Of a stretch of DNA of 64,000 nt, positions 15,680 through 24,916 are shown in pieces. Under the pieces are notes generated by a model, which searched no databases, was not told where the DNA came from, and saw only the letters and a program-made list of their open reading frames with translations. Every line of letters starts with the position of its first letter. Positions within the stretch are counted from its first letter, which is position 1. The stretch lies in assembly GCA_963678485.1 (NCBI GenBank), contig OY782882.1, positions 4,650,001 to 4,714,000 on the forward strand, in the 5' to 3' direction. Source of the stretch: CALGYY01 sp963678485 (GTDB lineage Bacteria; Bacteroidota; Bacteroidia; Bacteroidales; CAIWKO01). A program made the translations under genes and the position numbers.

Positions 15680-18610
15680 TTGATAACTCAAGAACAGATC
15701 CGCGAAATAAGCAGCACCCTTTCCGGTGCCTTTCATACTGACATTTCTACGCGGGTTTGTTATGCCACAGATGCGTCGGCCTATAGAGAACTCCCTTGGG
15801 CTGTTGCGCTTCCGCGAGATGCAGACGATTTAAAAAAACTTGTGCGCTTTGCGCGGAAATATAATATTCCGATCATTCCACGCACCGCAGGAACTTCGCT
15901 GGCTGGTCAGGTTGTGGGGACAGGTATAGTGGTGGACGTTTCGCGCCACATGAATCAAATCCTTGAAGTAAATCAAAGTGAACATTGGGTTCGCGTACAA
16001 CCGGGGGTTGTGCTCGATGAGCTTAATATGCATCTTGCTTCTACTGGACTTTTCTTTGCCCCGGAAACATCTACTTCAAATCGCTGTATGATTGGCGGCA
16101 TGGTTGGCAACAACAGCTGTGGCGCGCATTCGCTGATTTATGGCAGTACACGTGATCATGTCCTGGAAATTGAGTGTGTGCTGAGTGACGGCAGTGACGC
16201 GCATTTCAAAAGTATTTCATCCAATACCTTTATTGAAAAGTGTCAGGGTGATTCGCTCGAAAGCCGCTTGTATCAAAACATTAGAAGCATATTGCAGGAT
16301 GAAGCAAATCGTTCTGAAATAGTTAACTCATATCCGGATCCTTTGCTGCATCGCAGAAATACAGGCTATGCTCTCGATTTGCTAGCCGGCACACAAGTCT
16401 TTAACGATGATGGTCCCGAATTCAATTTCTGTAAAATGCTCACGGGATCAGAAGGCACATTGGCACTGAGTACAGCAATCAAGCTCAATTTGCTTCCTGT
16501 ACCACCACCCATTACTGGACTCCTGTGTATTCACTTCCACACACTGGAAGAAGCCTTGTTGGCCAATCTTGTTGCATTAAAATATCAGCCGGGAGCCATA
16601 GAACTAATGGATGATGTGATTCTGAAATGCACCGAGAATAACAGAAGCCAGCAAGAAAATCGCTTCTTCATTGAAGGAAGGCCTGCAGCAATTCTCATGA
16701 TCGAGTGGGCCAGGGAAACACAACAGGAGATTACTGAAATATCAGATGCAGTCATTAAAGCGATGCAATCAGCAGGATTGGGATACCATTATCCGCTAAT
16801 CACCGGACCCAATCAAAAAAAAGCATGGACACTCCGTAAAGCTGGATTAGGCGTACTTACCAATATTCCCGGCGATGCAAAGCCTACCGGACTTATCGAA
16901 GATACCGCAGTGCTGCCTTCACTCCTGCCCGATTATATCAGGGAATTTAAATTGATGCTCAAAAGTCATGGCCTTGATTGTGTCTATTATGCGCACATTG
17001 CGACCGGCGAGCTGCATCTAAAACCCGTGCTGAATCTCAAGCTTGATCACGATTACGAATTATACCGCAAGGTCGCCAAAGAAACCGCCGAACTCGTGAA
17101 AAAATATCGGGGCTCGTTAAGTGGTGAACATGGAGATGGACGCTTAAGAGGAGAATTCGTGCCGTTGATGCTGGGCGACAAAGTATATCAATGGTTGTGC
17201 GAAATTAAAAACACATGGGATCCGGAACACATTTTTAATCCGGGAAAGATTACTTCTACTCCTCCTATGGATAGCGCACTGCGCTATATGCCCGGGCATG
17301 CGACACCTGAGATCAAAACAATTTTTGATTTCTCAGCCCAGAAAGGTTGGCTGCGTGCTCTTGAACAATGCAATGGCAGCGCCGATTGCAGGAAAACTTC
17401 AATAATTGGCGGCACTATGTGTCCCAGCTATATGGGCACTTACGATGAATCACATACCACCAGAGCACGTACAAATCTGCTTAGAGAATTTTTAACTCCC
17501 TCTGAAATCCAATCACATATCTCACACAAAGACGTATATAACATACTAGATCATTGCCTTTCCTGCAAAGCTTGTAAAGCTGAATGTCCCTCAGGAATTG
17601 ATATGACAAAGTATAAGGCGGAATTTCTTCAGGCTTATTACGACAAATATTCTGTACCTTTTCGTGTAAAATGTATTGCAGGCATTACAAGCATTTACAA
17701 ATTATTCGCGCCTATATCATCACTATTTAATCTGTTTGCAAAAAGTGCGATTTTATCAGCACCTATAAAATATATTCTTGGATTTGCCCGCCAACGAGCC
17801 TTTCCACGACTTTCCCGAATGAACTTAATTAAATGGTACGAAAAAAATCCGGGAAAGAACGAAGGTAAGAAAGTACTTTTTTTTGCTGATGAATTCACCA
17901 ACTACAACGATGCAGAAGTTGGAATCAAAGCGATAAAATTATTGCGTGCTCTGGGTTACAACCCAATTATACCTGATATTTCAGAAAGTGGAAGAACCTA
18001 TTTATCCAAAGGTTTACTTCGCAAAGCACGCGAATTGGCTCATAATAATATTATTGAGATTATGCTTCAGGTAAACAGCGAAACACCGTTGATAGGTGTG
18101 GAACCCAGTGCTATCTTGTGTTTTCGCGATGAGTATCCTGAACTAGTACGAGACGAATTTAAAAATACCGCGAAAGAAGTTGCCGCAAATTGCTATACCA
18201 TTGATGAATTCATCGCTAATGAATTTTCGATGGGACATATCAGCAAATCGGCATTTACCAAAGAAAAGAGAACGATTGGTTTTCACGGTCACTGCTATCA
18301 GAAAGCACTTACAGGAACAAGACCCACTCATACAATGCTTGAAATTCCTGATCAATTTACTGCCGAAGAGATTTCTTCAGGATGCTGTGGAATGGCTGGA
18401 TCATTCGGTTATGAAAAAGAACATTATCAACTATCAATGAAAATTGGCGAGTTAAAACTGTTCCCTGCTGTGCGCCAACAGCACGACTCACGTATTATTG
18501 CAGCTGCGGGAACCAGCTGTCGCCATCACATTTTTCACGGAACCGGAGTTAAGGCCGTGCATCCAATTGAAGTACTTTACGACGCATTGAACTCAAGTCT
18601 ACTACAATGA
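15680..18610 (+). CDS. FAD and Fe-S D-2-hydroxyacid dehydrogenase (YdiJ/Dld-like)
   Basis: A 976-residue fused oxidoreductase. Residues ~35-250 form a PCMH-type FAD domain (PIIPRTAGTSLAGQVVG, MVGNNSCGAHS). Residues ~270-530 form the FAD-oxidase C-terminal domain (YAHIATGELHLKPVL, SGEHGDGRLRGEF, PEHIFNPGKI). Then come a 4Fe-4S region (C-N-G-S-A-D-C, GTMCPSYMGT; C-L-S-C-K-A-C-K-A-E-C-P) and a C-terminal CCG domain (HGHCYQKAL, GCCGMAGSFGYEKEHY). The order matches E. coli YdiJ, reported to oxidise D-2-hydroxyglutarate, and D-lactate dehydrogenases of the same build; the substrate here is undecided. It would feed electrons to the respiratory chain at the inner membrane. The start is a TTG, since no ATG occurs before the FAD domain and the preceding stop is 9 bp upstream. 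The stop overlaps the next start (ATGA). Confidence 0.88.
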   Translation: MITQEQIREISSTLSGAFHTDISTRVCYATDASAYRELPWAVALPRDADDLKKLVRFARKYNIPIIPRTAGTSLAGQVVGTGIVVDVSRHMNQILEVNQSEHWVRVQPGVVLDELNMHLASTGLFFAPETSTSNRCMIGGMVGNNSCGAHSLIYGSTRDHVLEIECVLSDGSDAHFKSISSNTFIEKCQGDSLESRLYQNIRSILQDEANRSEIVNSYPDPLLHRRNTGYALDLLAGTQVFNDDGPEFNFCKMLTGSEGTLALSTAIKLNLLPVPPPITGLLCIHFHTLEEALLANLVALKYQPGAIELMDDVILKCTENNRSQQENRFFIEGRPAAILMIEWARETQQEITEISDAVIKAMQSAGLGYHYPLITGPNQKKAWTLRKAGLGVLTNIPGDAKPTGLIEDTAVLPSLLPDYIREFKLMLKSHGLDCVYYAHIATGELHLKPVLNLKLDHDYELYRKVAKETAELVKKYRGSLSGEHGDGRLRGEFVPLMLGDKVYQWLCEIKNTWDPEHIFNPGKITSTPPMDSALRYMPGHATPEIKTIFDFSAQKGWLRALEQCNGSADCRKTSIIGGTMCPSYMGTYDESHTTRARTNLLREFLTPSEIQSHISHKDVYNILDHCLSCKACKAECPSGIDMTKYKAEFLQAYYDKYSVPFRVKCIAGITSIYKLFAPISSLFNLFAKSAILSAPIKYILGFARQRAFPRLSRMNLIKWYEKNPGKNEGKKVLFFADEFTNYNDAEVGIKAIKLLRALGYNPIIPDISESGRTYLSKGLLRKARELAHNNIIEIMLQVNSETPLIGVEPSAILCFRDEYPELVRDEFKNTAKEVAANCYTIDEFIANEFSMGHISKSAFTKEKRTIGFHGHCYQKALTGTRPTHTMLEIPDQFTAEEISSGCCGMAGSFGYEKEHYQLSMKIGELKLFPAVRQQHDSRIIAAAGTSCRHHIFHGTGVKAVHPIEVLYDALNSSLLQ

Positions 18611-20424
18611 AAAAAATTCCGCTTTCGATATGGCTTATTGCAATAATTTCTGCAATACTGATATTCTTTGGCTTTAAAAATCCAATTACCAATGCGCTAA
18701 GCTGGGATGTTTTCGGGTACTATTTATATCTGCCGGCACAATTCATCTATCACGATTTAGGGCTTCGTGATCAAACTTGGTTGAAAGAGCTCATTGAAAA
18801 ATATAATGCAACTTCAACATTATATCAGGCCACTGCAATAGATAATGGGAATTGGGTCATGAAATATACATTGGGTTTAGCCCTGCTATATGCTCCTTTT
18901 TTTGGTCTGGCACAACTGATTGCGTCAGCAACAGGTGCAACTGCCGATGGTTTGTCAGCACCCTACCAGTATTCCCTGGTTGCCGGAGGAATGCTGTATG
19001 CAGTTCTTGGCTTGATCATCTTTAGAAAAGCACTGAAATCGTTTTTCAATGAGAGAACGACCTGCATACTGCTAATTCTGATTGTTTTCGGAACTAACTA
19101 TTTCCAGCTCACTACCGATGCCCCCCTGATGTCACAGAATTTTTTATTTACAGGATATGCAGCATTACTGTGGTTGACGATACTGTGGCATAAAAAACCA
19201 CAGCTATTATCTGCTATTGGAATTGGTTTGGTCTGCGGCATCATGATACTCATCCGACCTTCAGAAATAGTTTGTGTACTGATTCCATTGCTGTGGAATG
19301 TCGGGAGTCGCGCTGCATTGCGCGAAAAATGGTTATTGTTCCGCAGACACTGGATTCAACTGATAGTGTGTGGTGCCTGCATAATTATTCCGGGAACAGC
19401 CCAGATGCTATATTGGAAAATGATTACAGGACATTATCTCTATTACAGTTATAATAATCCGGGTGAAGGTTTTGAATTTTTGTCGCCCTATACCATGAAA
19501 TTTTTATTTAGTTTCCGTAAAGGTTGGCTTATTTACACACCATTAATGCTGTTTGCAATTATTGGATTGAAGAATTTTTATCGCCATAAAAGGGATCTTT
19601 TTCCTATGTTATTTCTCGTTACTGCACTCAGCCTTTATATTATTTCTAGCTGGAGTTGCTGGTGGTACGCAGGAGCTAGCTTTAGTTCGCGATCAATGGT
19701 TCCTTTGTATGTGTTGCTTGCCCTGCCTCTGGGTTATTATATTGAAGATTTGGCTCAACGGAAACATATGAGAATAATATCTTCAATAATTATATTATCC
19801 ATGTTAATACTTAATTTATTTCAGACATGGCAATTCGAAAAAGGAATACTTCCGGGCGAAGGAGTAACAAAATCATACTACATGGCTATTTTTGGAAAAA
19901 CAGAAGTAAAGTCGGAGGACAGATCATTGCTTATGGTAGAGCGCAGCAAGGAATGGGTGGAGACCTTTCGTGACTCAACTGGATACGTTGGCAGAGAGCT
20001 TTGTTGTTTCACTTTTGAAGACACCAAGGACAGCATACAACCTGCATATAGTGGAATTGGGTCATTCAGGATGTGTGACACTATACAATATTCGCCAGGA
20101 CCTGACATTCCTTACAAAGACCTAACGACTGCAGATCATGTGTGGCTTAGGGCGGGTGTATGGATTTACATCCCCAAAGAATACAACGAACCCCTGCCCT
20201 TACTTGTGATTACCTTTCATCATGATGGAGCTCCTTATAAATATTTCACTGCTGAGATCAATAAAGACAAACTTAAACGGGATGACTGGAATTTCGTCAC
20301 TGCAGATTATATGACACCGGAAGTCCGTTCAGAGCAAGACAACCTCAAGGTGTATGTCTGGCACCGCGGCAAAGCTGAGATATTCGTTGATAATTTGTGG
20401 GTGAAATGCTATAGGCCGATTTAG
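18607..20424 (+). CDS. GT-C-type multispanning membrane protein (glycosyltransferase-like)
   Basis: The protein has 605 residues. Residues 1-~420 contain about 11-12 transmembrane helices with long first and later loops; the first loop holds an Asp in SWDVFGYYLYLPAQF, the position where GT-C glycosyltransferases (ArnT/PMT type) keep their acidic catalytic motif. Residues ~440-605 form a soluble beta-rich domain with W-Y-D patterns (WLRAGVWIYIPKEYN, VYVWHRGKAEIFVDNLWV), like a carbohydrate-binding jelly roll. Likely transfers a sugar from a polyprenyl carrier in the periplasm, acceptor unknown. It overlaps the dehydrogenase stop by 4 bp, an odd pairing of metabolism and glycan genes. A heptamer array starts about 12 bp after its stop. 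Confidence 0.7.
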   Translation: MKKIPLSIWLIAIISAILIFFGFKNPITNALSWDVFGYYLYLPAQFIYHDLGLRDQTWLKELIEKYNATSTLYQATAIDNGNWVMKYTLGLALLYAPFFGLAQLIASATGATADGLSAPYQYSLVAGGMLYAVLGLIIFRKALKSFFNERTTCILLILIVFGTNYFQLTTDAPLMSQNFLFTGYAALLWLTILWHKKPQLLSAIGIGLVCGIMILIRPSEIVCVLIPLLWNVGSRAALREKWLLFRRHWIQLIVCGACIIIPGTAQMLYWKMITGHYLYYSYNNPGEGFEFLSPYTMKFLFSFRKGWLIYTPLMLFAIIGLKNFYRHKRDLFPMLFLVTALSLYIISSWSCWWYAGASFSSRSMVPLYVLLALPLGYYIEDLAQRKHMRIISSIIILSMLILNLFQTWQFEKGILPGEGVTKSYYMAIFGKTEVKSEDRSLLMVERSKEWVETFRDSTGYVGRELCCFTFEDTKDSIQPAYSGIGSFRMCDTIQYSPGPDIPYKDLTTADHVWLRAGVWIYIPKEYNEPLPLLVITFHHDGAPYKYFTAEINKDKLKRDDWNFVTADYMTPEVRSEQDNLKVYVWHRGKAEIFVDNLWVKCYRPI

Positions 20425-20436
20425 GTTTTTGGGGTT

Positions 20437-20645
20437 AATCAGTAAACAGTAAACAGTAATCAGTAATCAGTAATCAGTAAACAGTAAACAGTAAACAGTA
20501 AGCAGCAAACAGTAAACAGAAATCAGTAATTAGTAAATTAGTTAAAGTCAATCGCAGCGTAGCTCGTAGATGGGCGGTCGAGCGTAGCCGAGACCTTGTA
20601 TTTATAAAATATTAAATCGGTCCCCGAGCGAAGTCGAGGGGCGGT
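20437..20645. repeat. Long dispersed repeat with 7-bp array, copy B
   Basis: About twelve GTAAACA/GTAATCA heptamers (20437-20530) followed by a unique ~115-bp part ending in CCCCGAGCGAAGTCGAGGGG. It is the inverted partner of 13621-13837. Downstream (20645-20745) there are further GAGCTTGTCGAAG-type and GGGCGGT-type fragments, which are common intergenic repeat pieces. Confidence 0.88.
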
Positions 20646-20854
20646 CATGGGGTGGTTGAGATTGTCGAAACCACTAGGGAAAATGCACTGCATGCTGGTC
20701 CCTGAGCTTGTCGAAGGGTGGTCGCTGAGCCTGAAGGGCGGTTAATTAATTTGTCCATTCGTTCAAAAGCAGAAACCCCAACGATTGCAGAGATTGTCTT
20801 CCATTAAAAAATTCCATCAATCCAACAATCTCCATACTCTGCACCGCCCCTCCT

Positions 20855-20886
20855 CACATTACCACATTACCATATTCTCACATTAA
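20855..20886. repeat. 8-bp tandem array next to yigZ stop
   Basis: CACATTAC-type octamers preceded by GCACCGCCCC, ending one base before the stop codon (20888-20890) of the minus-strand YigZ-family gene. Same family and same position relative to a gene end as 5096-5148. Confidence 0.75.
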
Positions 20887-20887
20887 C

Positions 20888-21502
20888 TTATTCTGTTCGT
20901 AAGTAGTGCGTTTCAACATTACTCATCAGTGCAAACCGGTCTAATACCTTAACCACATCATTTTTCCTGATTTTGAATTCCAATTTGCAATTGAGTTCAA
21001 ACTGATGTTTTCCCTGTTCCGCCTGCTCGTCCTTAAGAACTTTCATTACATCGTTCATTCGTTCATATGGAAAGGAGATCTCATAAACCTCACAAACGAT
21101 ACGTTCGACAATGTTAGCGCTCTCGAGCGCAAGGCGTGCGGCTGTTTTATAGGCATTTATCAAACCGGGTACACCCAGCTTAGTTCCGCCAAAGTAGCGA
21201 ATCACAACAATGAGAATATTGGTCAGATCTTTCGATTGTATCTGTCCAAATATAGGTCGCCCCGCTGTCCCTGAAGGCTCGCCATCATCATTCACCCGAA
21301 AGGCAGATTTATCAAATCCCAACTGATAGGCATAGCAATGATGATTGGAATCCCAATACTGCTTTCGCAGATCAGCCAGTTTAAGCTTAACTTCAAGCTC
21401 ACTACTCACAGGTATAGCCCATGCGATAAACTTACTCGCTCTGTCCCTAAAAATCCCTTCAGAGGCAGATTCAATGGTTTTATAGGTATCCTCAAAAAGC
21501 AT
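20888..21502 (-). CDS. yigZ: YigZ/IMPACT family protein
   Basis: A 204-residue cytosolic protein with the UPF0029/IMPACT N-terminal domain (residues ~10-125: SKFIAWAIPVSSE, DDGEPSGTAGRPIFG, IVVIRYFGGTKLGVPGL) and the smaller ferredoxin-like C-terminal domain (YERMNDVMKVLKDEQAE). Length is normal for the family. Eukaryotic IMPACT regulates Gcn2; the bacterial role is unresolved, with ribosome or translation links proposed. I start at the ATG 21502; a TTG at 21508 adds two residues. The gene is framed on both sides by tandem-repeat arrays, with its stop directly against an octamer array. Confidence 0.92.
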   Translation of the reverse strand: MLFEDTYKTIESASEGIFRDRASKFIAWAIPVSSELEVKLKLADLRKQYWDSNHHCYAYQLGFDKSAFRVNDDGEPSGTAGRPIFGQIQSKDLTNILIVVIRYFGGTKLGVPGLINAYKTAARLALESANIVERIVCEVYEISFPYERMNDVMKVLKDEQAEQGKHQFELNCKLEFKIRKNDVVKVLDRFALMSNVETHYLRTE

Positions 21503-21530
21503 AGACAAAAATAGGCATTTTTGGGTCGGG

Positions 21531-21682
21531 TTAATCAGTAATCAGTAAACAGTAATCAGTAAACAGTAATCAGTAAACAGTAATCAGTAAACAGTAATCA
21601 GTAAACAGTAATCAGTAAACAGTAATCAGTAAATTAGTTAAGGACCATAGCAGTGCTGCTCGTAGATGGTCGGTCGAGCGCA
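21531..21682. repeat. Long dispersed repeat with 7-bp array, copy C
   Basis: About 14 alternating GTAATCA and GTAAACA heptamers, almost perfect with a 14-bp period (21535-21635), then a diverged form of the unique part (GTTAAGG, GTGCTGCTCGTAGATGG, GGTCGAGCG). Same orientation as copy B. A short decayed relative (ATCAGTGATTAGTAGATTAG) lies at 21799-21818. Confidence 0.8.
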
Positions 21683-21727
21683 TCAAGCGAGAACTTCATG
21701 TAAAACACCTCTTTCAATCAGGACGTC

Positions 21728-21748
21728 ATTCCGGATTTAATCCGGAAT
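21728..21748. repeat. Perfect 10-1-10 palindrome ATTCCGGATT
   Basis: ATTCCGGATT, one T, AATCCGGAAT: a perfect inverted repeat, second member of the family seen at 4939-4958, again followed by CCCCTG. Confidence 0.65.
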
Positions 21749-21907
21749 CCCCTGGTTTATGGTTATGGGGGTTAGGAGGTTATAGGGTAATGAATTTAAT
21801 CAGTGATTAGTAGATTAGTTCAAAACCCACAGCAATGCTCGTTTTGCACGAATGTCAAACAAGCAAGTCCATTCCTGCTGCAAAAAACAAAGTTGCACCG
21901 CCCATTC

Positions 21908-21940
21908 TCACATTACCACATTATCACATTCTCACATTAA
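21908..21940. repeat. 8-bp tandem array upstream of parE
   Basis: TCACATTACCACATTATCAC-type octamers preceded by GCACCGCCCATTC. Here the array is upstream of a gene (parE), unlike the copies at gene ends. Confidence 0.7.
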
Positions 21941-21995
21941 CTGGCTTTGTTGATAACTTGATTGCCTCTTTTAGCCTTAAAACAGGGAGATTTAG

Positions 21996-22003
21996 TACTT
22001 TTG
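21996..22003 (+). promoter_or_regulatory. Candidate -7 box for parE (TACTTTTG)
   Basis: Exact TAnnTTTG match 17 bp before the parE ATG, predicting a leader of about ten bases. The -33 position is not a clear TTG. Confidence 0.5.
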
Positions 22004-22019
22004 CAAAAAATTTCATATT

Positions 22020-23867
22020 ATGGCTGAAGTATATTCTGAAGATGCCATTCGTACCCTTGACTGGAACGAGCATATCAGGTTAAGACCAGGGATGTACATT
22101 GGCAAACTCGGCGATGGCTCCTCTCCTGATGATGGCATTTATGTGCTTTTGAAGGAAATTATGGATAATGCCGTCGATGAGTTTATCATGGGAAACGGCC
22201 GTACCATCGAAGTTGTGATCAAAGAACAACGGATCACAGTCAGAGATTATGGTCGTGGAATTCCATTGGGAAAAGTAGTGGAGTGTGTTTCAAAGATTAA
22301 TACCGGTGCGAAATACGACTCTAAGGTTTTTAAAAAGACCGTTGGTCTGAATGGTGTCGGTTCAAAAGCTGTGAACGCGCTTTCGTCTTATTTCAAGGTT
22401 CAATCCATACGAGAAGGTGAAGCGAAATTGGTTGAGTTCGATCGTGGTTATATTACCAACCAGGAACCAATTAAAAAAACAGAAGCGCGCAATGGAACCA
22501 TCATCAGCTTTACTCCGGATGAAAACATTTTTGGAAATTATCACTTCATTCCTGAGCACATTGAGAAGCTGATCAAAAATTATATTTACCTGAATAATGG
22601 GTTGACCATCGTATATAATGGTGAGCGTTTTCAGGCAAAGAATGGTTTGCACGATTTATTAACCGACCGTATCGACAGTGCGATTCTTTATCCGATTATC
22701 CACATTCGCGAAGAGAGTTTCGATTTTGCAATGACGCACAGCGCCACTCAATACAGCGAAGAGTATTATTCTTTTGTGAACGGTCAGCATACTACTCAAG
22801 GTGGAACACATCAGGCAGCATTTCGTGAAGCAATTGTAAAAACCATACGTGAGTTTTACAAAAAAGAGTTTGATGCAGGCGATATCCGCGAAAGCATTAT
22901 TGCCGCACTGAGCATCAAAATCGAGGAGCCTGTTTTTGAATCGCAAACCAAGACTAAGCTTGGCTCTACGCATATGGAGCCTGAAGGACAAACCATCAGG
23001 AATTATGTCTCCGATGTGGTAAAAAAACATCTAGACAATTATCTTCACATGAATCCTGAAACGGCCGATGCACTCTTCAGAAAAATACTGCAGAGCGAGA
23101 AGGAACGTAAGGATATGGCCAACATTAAAAAGCTGGCTAAGGAAAGTGTAAAAAAAGCTAGTCTTCACAATAAGAAATTACGCGATTGCCGTATTCACTA
23201 CAACAGTAATGACGAAAAACGTTTCGATACTACACTGTTTATTACTGAGGGCGACTCTGCAAGCGGTAGCATCACTAAATCCAGAGATGTTACTACTCAG
23301 GCTGTGTTTAGTCTGCGTGGAAAACCACTGAACTGTTTTGGCCTAAGTAAGAAAATCGTGTACGAAAACGAAGAATTTAACTTGCTGCAATCTGCACTTA
23401 ACATTGAAGAAGGATTAGAAGATCTTCGCTATAATAATGTTGTAATAGCCACCGATGCTGACGTTGATGGTATGCACATTCGTTTATTGTTGCTGACATT
23501 CTTCTTGCAATTCTTCCCTGACCTTGTAAAATCTGGGCATATCTACATTTTGCAAACGCCTTTATTTAGGGTAAGAAATAAAAAGAAAACAAGCTATTGT
23601 TATTCCGACGAAGAGCGTCAGCGCGCTATTAAAGAATTGGGCCCGAATCCAGAGATTACTCGTTTTAAAGGTCTGGGTGAAATTTCGCCCGATGAATTTA
23701 GAAATTTCATCGGACCGGGAATCCGTCTTGAGCCTGTACTTCTATCGAAAGACACATCCATATTTACGATTCTCAATTTCTACATGGGTAAGAACACACC
23801 CGACCGCCAGAATTTTATCATCGACAATTTGCGGGTTGAGTTAGATCTTGTGGAAGATAACAAATAA
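22020..23867 (+). CDS. parE: DNA topoisomerase IV subunit B
   Basis: The 615-residue ATPase subunit of topoisomerase IV, which decatenates daughter chromosomes together with ParC. The GHKL ATPase domain has E46 and N50 in KEIMDNAVDE, DYGRGIP (76-82) and GLNGVGSKAVNALS. The transducer follows, then the TOPRIM domain with E410 in EGDSASG and DADVDGMHIR. The short length and lack of a GyrB-type insertion favour ParE over GyrB, as in other Bacteroidota. No parC is seen in the window on the downstream side. It ends in a strong terminator shared with the convergent carbamoyltransferase gene. The start at 22020 fits the -7 box at 21996. Confidence 0.9.
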   Translation: MAEVYSEDAIRTLDWNEHIRLRPGMYIGKLGDGSSPDDGIYVLLKEIMDNAVDEFIMGNGRTIEVVIKEQRITVRDYGRGIPLGKVVECVSKINTGAKYDSKVFKKTVGLNGVGSKAVNALSSYFKVQSIREGEAKLVEFDRGYITNQEPIKKTEARNGTIISFTPDENIFGNYHFIPEHIEKLIKNYIYLNNGLTIVYNGERFQAKNGLHDLLTDRIDSAILYPIIHIREESFDFAMTHSATQYSEEYYSFVNGQHTTQGGTHQAAFREAIVKTIREFYKKEFDAGDIRESIIAALSIKIEEPVFESQTKTKLGSTHMEPEGQTIRNYVSDVVKKHLDNYLHMNPETADALFRKILQSEKERKDMANIKKLAKESVKKASLHNKKLRDCRIHYNSNDEKRFDTTLFITEGDSASGSITKSRDVTTQAVFSLRGKPLNCFGLSKKIVYENEEFNLLQSALNIEEGLEDLRYNNVVIATDADVDGMHIRLLLLTFFLQFFPDLVKSGHIYILQTPLFRVRNKKKTSYCYSDEERQRAIKELGPNPEITRFKGLGEISPDEFRNFIGPGIRLEPVLLSKDTSIFTILNFYMGKNTPDRQNFIIDNLRVELDLVEDNK

Positions 23868-23895
23868 AAAAAGCGGCCATGAGCCGCTTTTTTTT
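23866..23895. terminator. Bidirectional intrinsic terminator between parE and argF
   Basis: A-run, 7-bp stem AAGCGGC (23871-23877), loop CATGA, stem GCCGCTT, T-run of eight. Symmetric A and T tracts let it serve both convergent genes. Confidence 0.92.
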
Positions 23896-23910
23896 ATTTC
23901 CTGAATCCCT

Positions 23911-24912
23911 TTAGCATCCAAGGGTTGCCACCATAACGGCTTTGATTGTATGCAGACGATTTTCAGCTTCGTCGAATACAATACTATGTTTGGATTCAAA
24001 AACATCTTCGGTAACTTCGAGACCATCCATTCCAAATTTCTTAAAGATCTCTTCACCAACGGTGGTTTCACGATTGTGAAATGCCGGAAGGCAATGCAAG
24101 AATTTTGCATCAGGATTACCGGTTGCTTTCATGAGCTTTGCATTCACCTGATAAGGCTTGAGCAATTTAATGCGCTCAGCCCAAACACTGTCGGCCTCTC
24201 CCATTGATACCCAAACATCAGTATAAATAAAATCTACACCCTTTACTGCTTCTTTTGGATCATCAGTAATAGTGATTTTTGCTCCAGTTTCCTGAGCAAT
24301 TTTTTGACACTCGGCTACTAATTTTTTATCGGGTTGACATGACTTCGGTGCACCTGCGCGAAAGTCCATTCCCATTTTTGCAGCACCTACCATCAATGAA
24401 TTACCAACATTGTTTTTCGCATCACCCATAAAGGCAAACGACATTTGGTTTAATGGTTTCGGGCAATGTTCCATCATGGTAAGGAAATCCGCGAGGATCT
24501 GTGTGGGATGGAATTCATTGGTAAGACCATTCCAGACGGGAACACCAGCATACTTTGCAAGTTCTTCAACAATATACTGACCGTATCCACGATACTCAAT
24601 GCCATCATACATGCGGCCAAGTACACGGGCGGTATCCTTCATTGATTCTTTCTTTCCCATTTGTGATCCAGAGGGTCCAAGATAGGTAACATGTGCGCCC
24701 TGATCAAGTGCAGCTACCTCAAATGCACAACGGGTACGTGTGCTATCCTTTTCAAATAACAATACAATGTTCTTTCCTTTAAGGCGCTGTTGTTCGGTTC
24801 CAGCATATTTTGCTTTTTTTAAATCAGCTGAAAGATTCAGCAAGTAAGTGATTTCTGCAGGTGTAAAATCTAATAGTTTTACAAAGTTTCTGTTTCTCAG
24901 ATTAAATGCCAT
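23911..24912 (-). CDS. argF: Ornithine carbamoyltransferase
   Basis: A 333-residue enzyme interconverting ornithine plus carbamoyl phosphate and citrulline. S57-T-R-T-R61 and HPTQ (135-138) bind carbamoyl phosphate; D-V-W-V-S-M-G-E (232-239) and HCLP (273-276) bind ornithine. Long stretches recall E. coli ArgI (LLDFTPAE, THGQ-like loops, VWNGLTNEFHPTQ). It is not the acetyl- or succinylornithine transcarbamylase typical of Bacteroidota arginine synthesis, and the SMGE loop argues against YgeW. The downstream position in a run headed by carbamate kinase suggests a catabolic (ArcB-like) role, but no arginine deiminase is present. An AGGAGG Shine-Dalgarno precedes the ATG, unusual for this phylum and consistent with transfer. 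Confidence 0.92.
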   Translation of the reverse strand: MAFNLRNRNFVKLLDFTPAEITYLLNLSADLKKAKYAGTEQQRLKGKNIVLLFEKDSTRTRCAFEVAALDQGAHVTYLGPSGSQMGKKESMKDTARVLGRMYDGIEYRGYGQYIVEELAKYAGVPVWNGLTNEFHPTQILADFLTMMEHCPKPLNQMSFAFMGDAKNNVGNSLMVGAAKMGMDFRAGAPKSCQPDKKLVAECQKIAQETGAKITITDDPKEAVKGVDFIYTDVWVSMGEADSVWAERIKLLKPYQVNAKLMKATGNPDAKFLHCLPAFHNRETTVGEEIFKKFGMDGLEVTEDVFESKHSIVFDEAENRLHTIKAVMVATLGC

Positions 24913-24916
24913 AATG

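Noticed and set aside
23911..24912. Assignment as the YgeW-type knotted carbamoyltransferase because of the dpaL/xdh context
   Set aside because: The sequence has the SMGE and HCLP loops of true ornithine carbamoyltransferase and resembles ArgI over its length.
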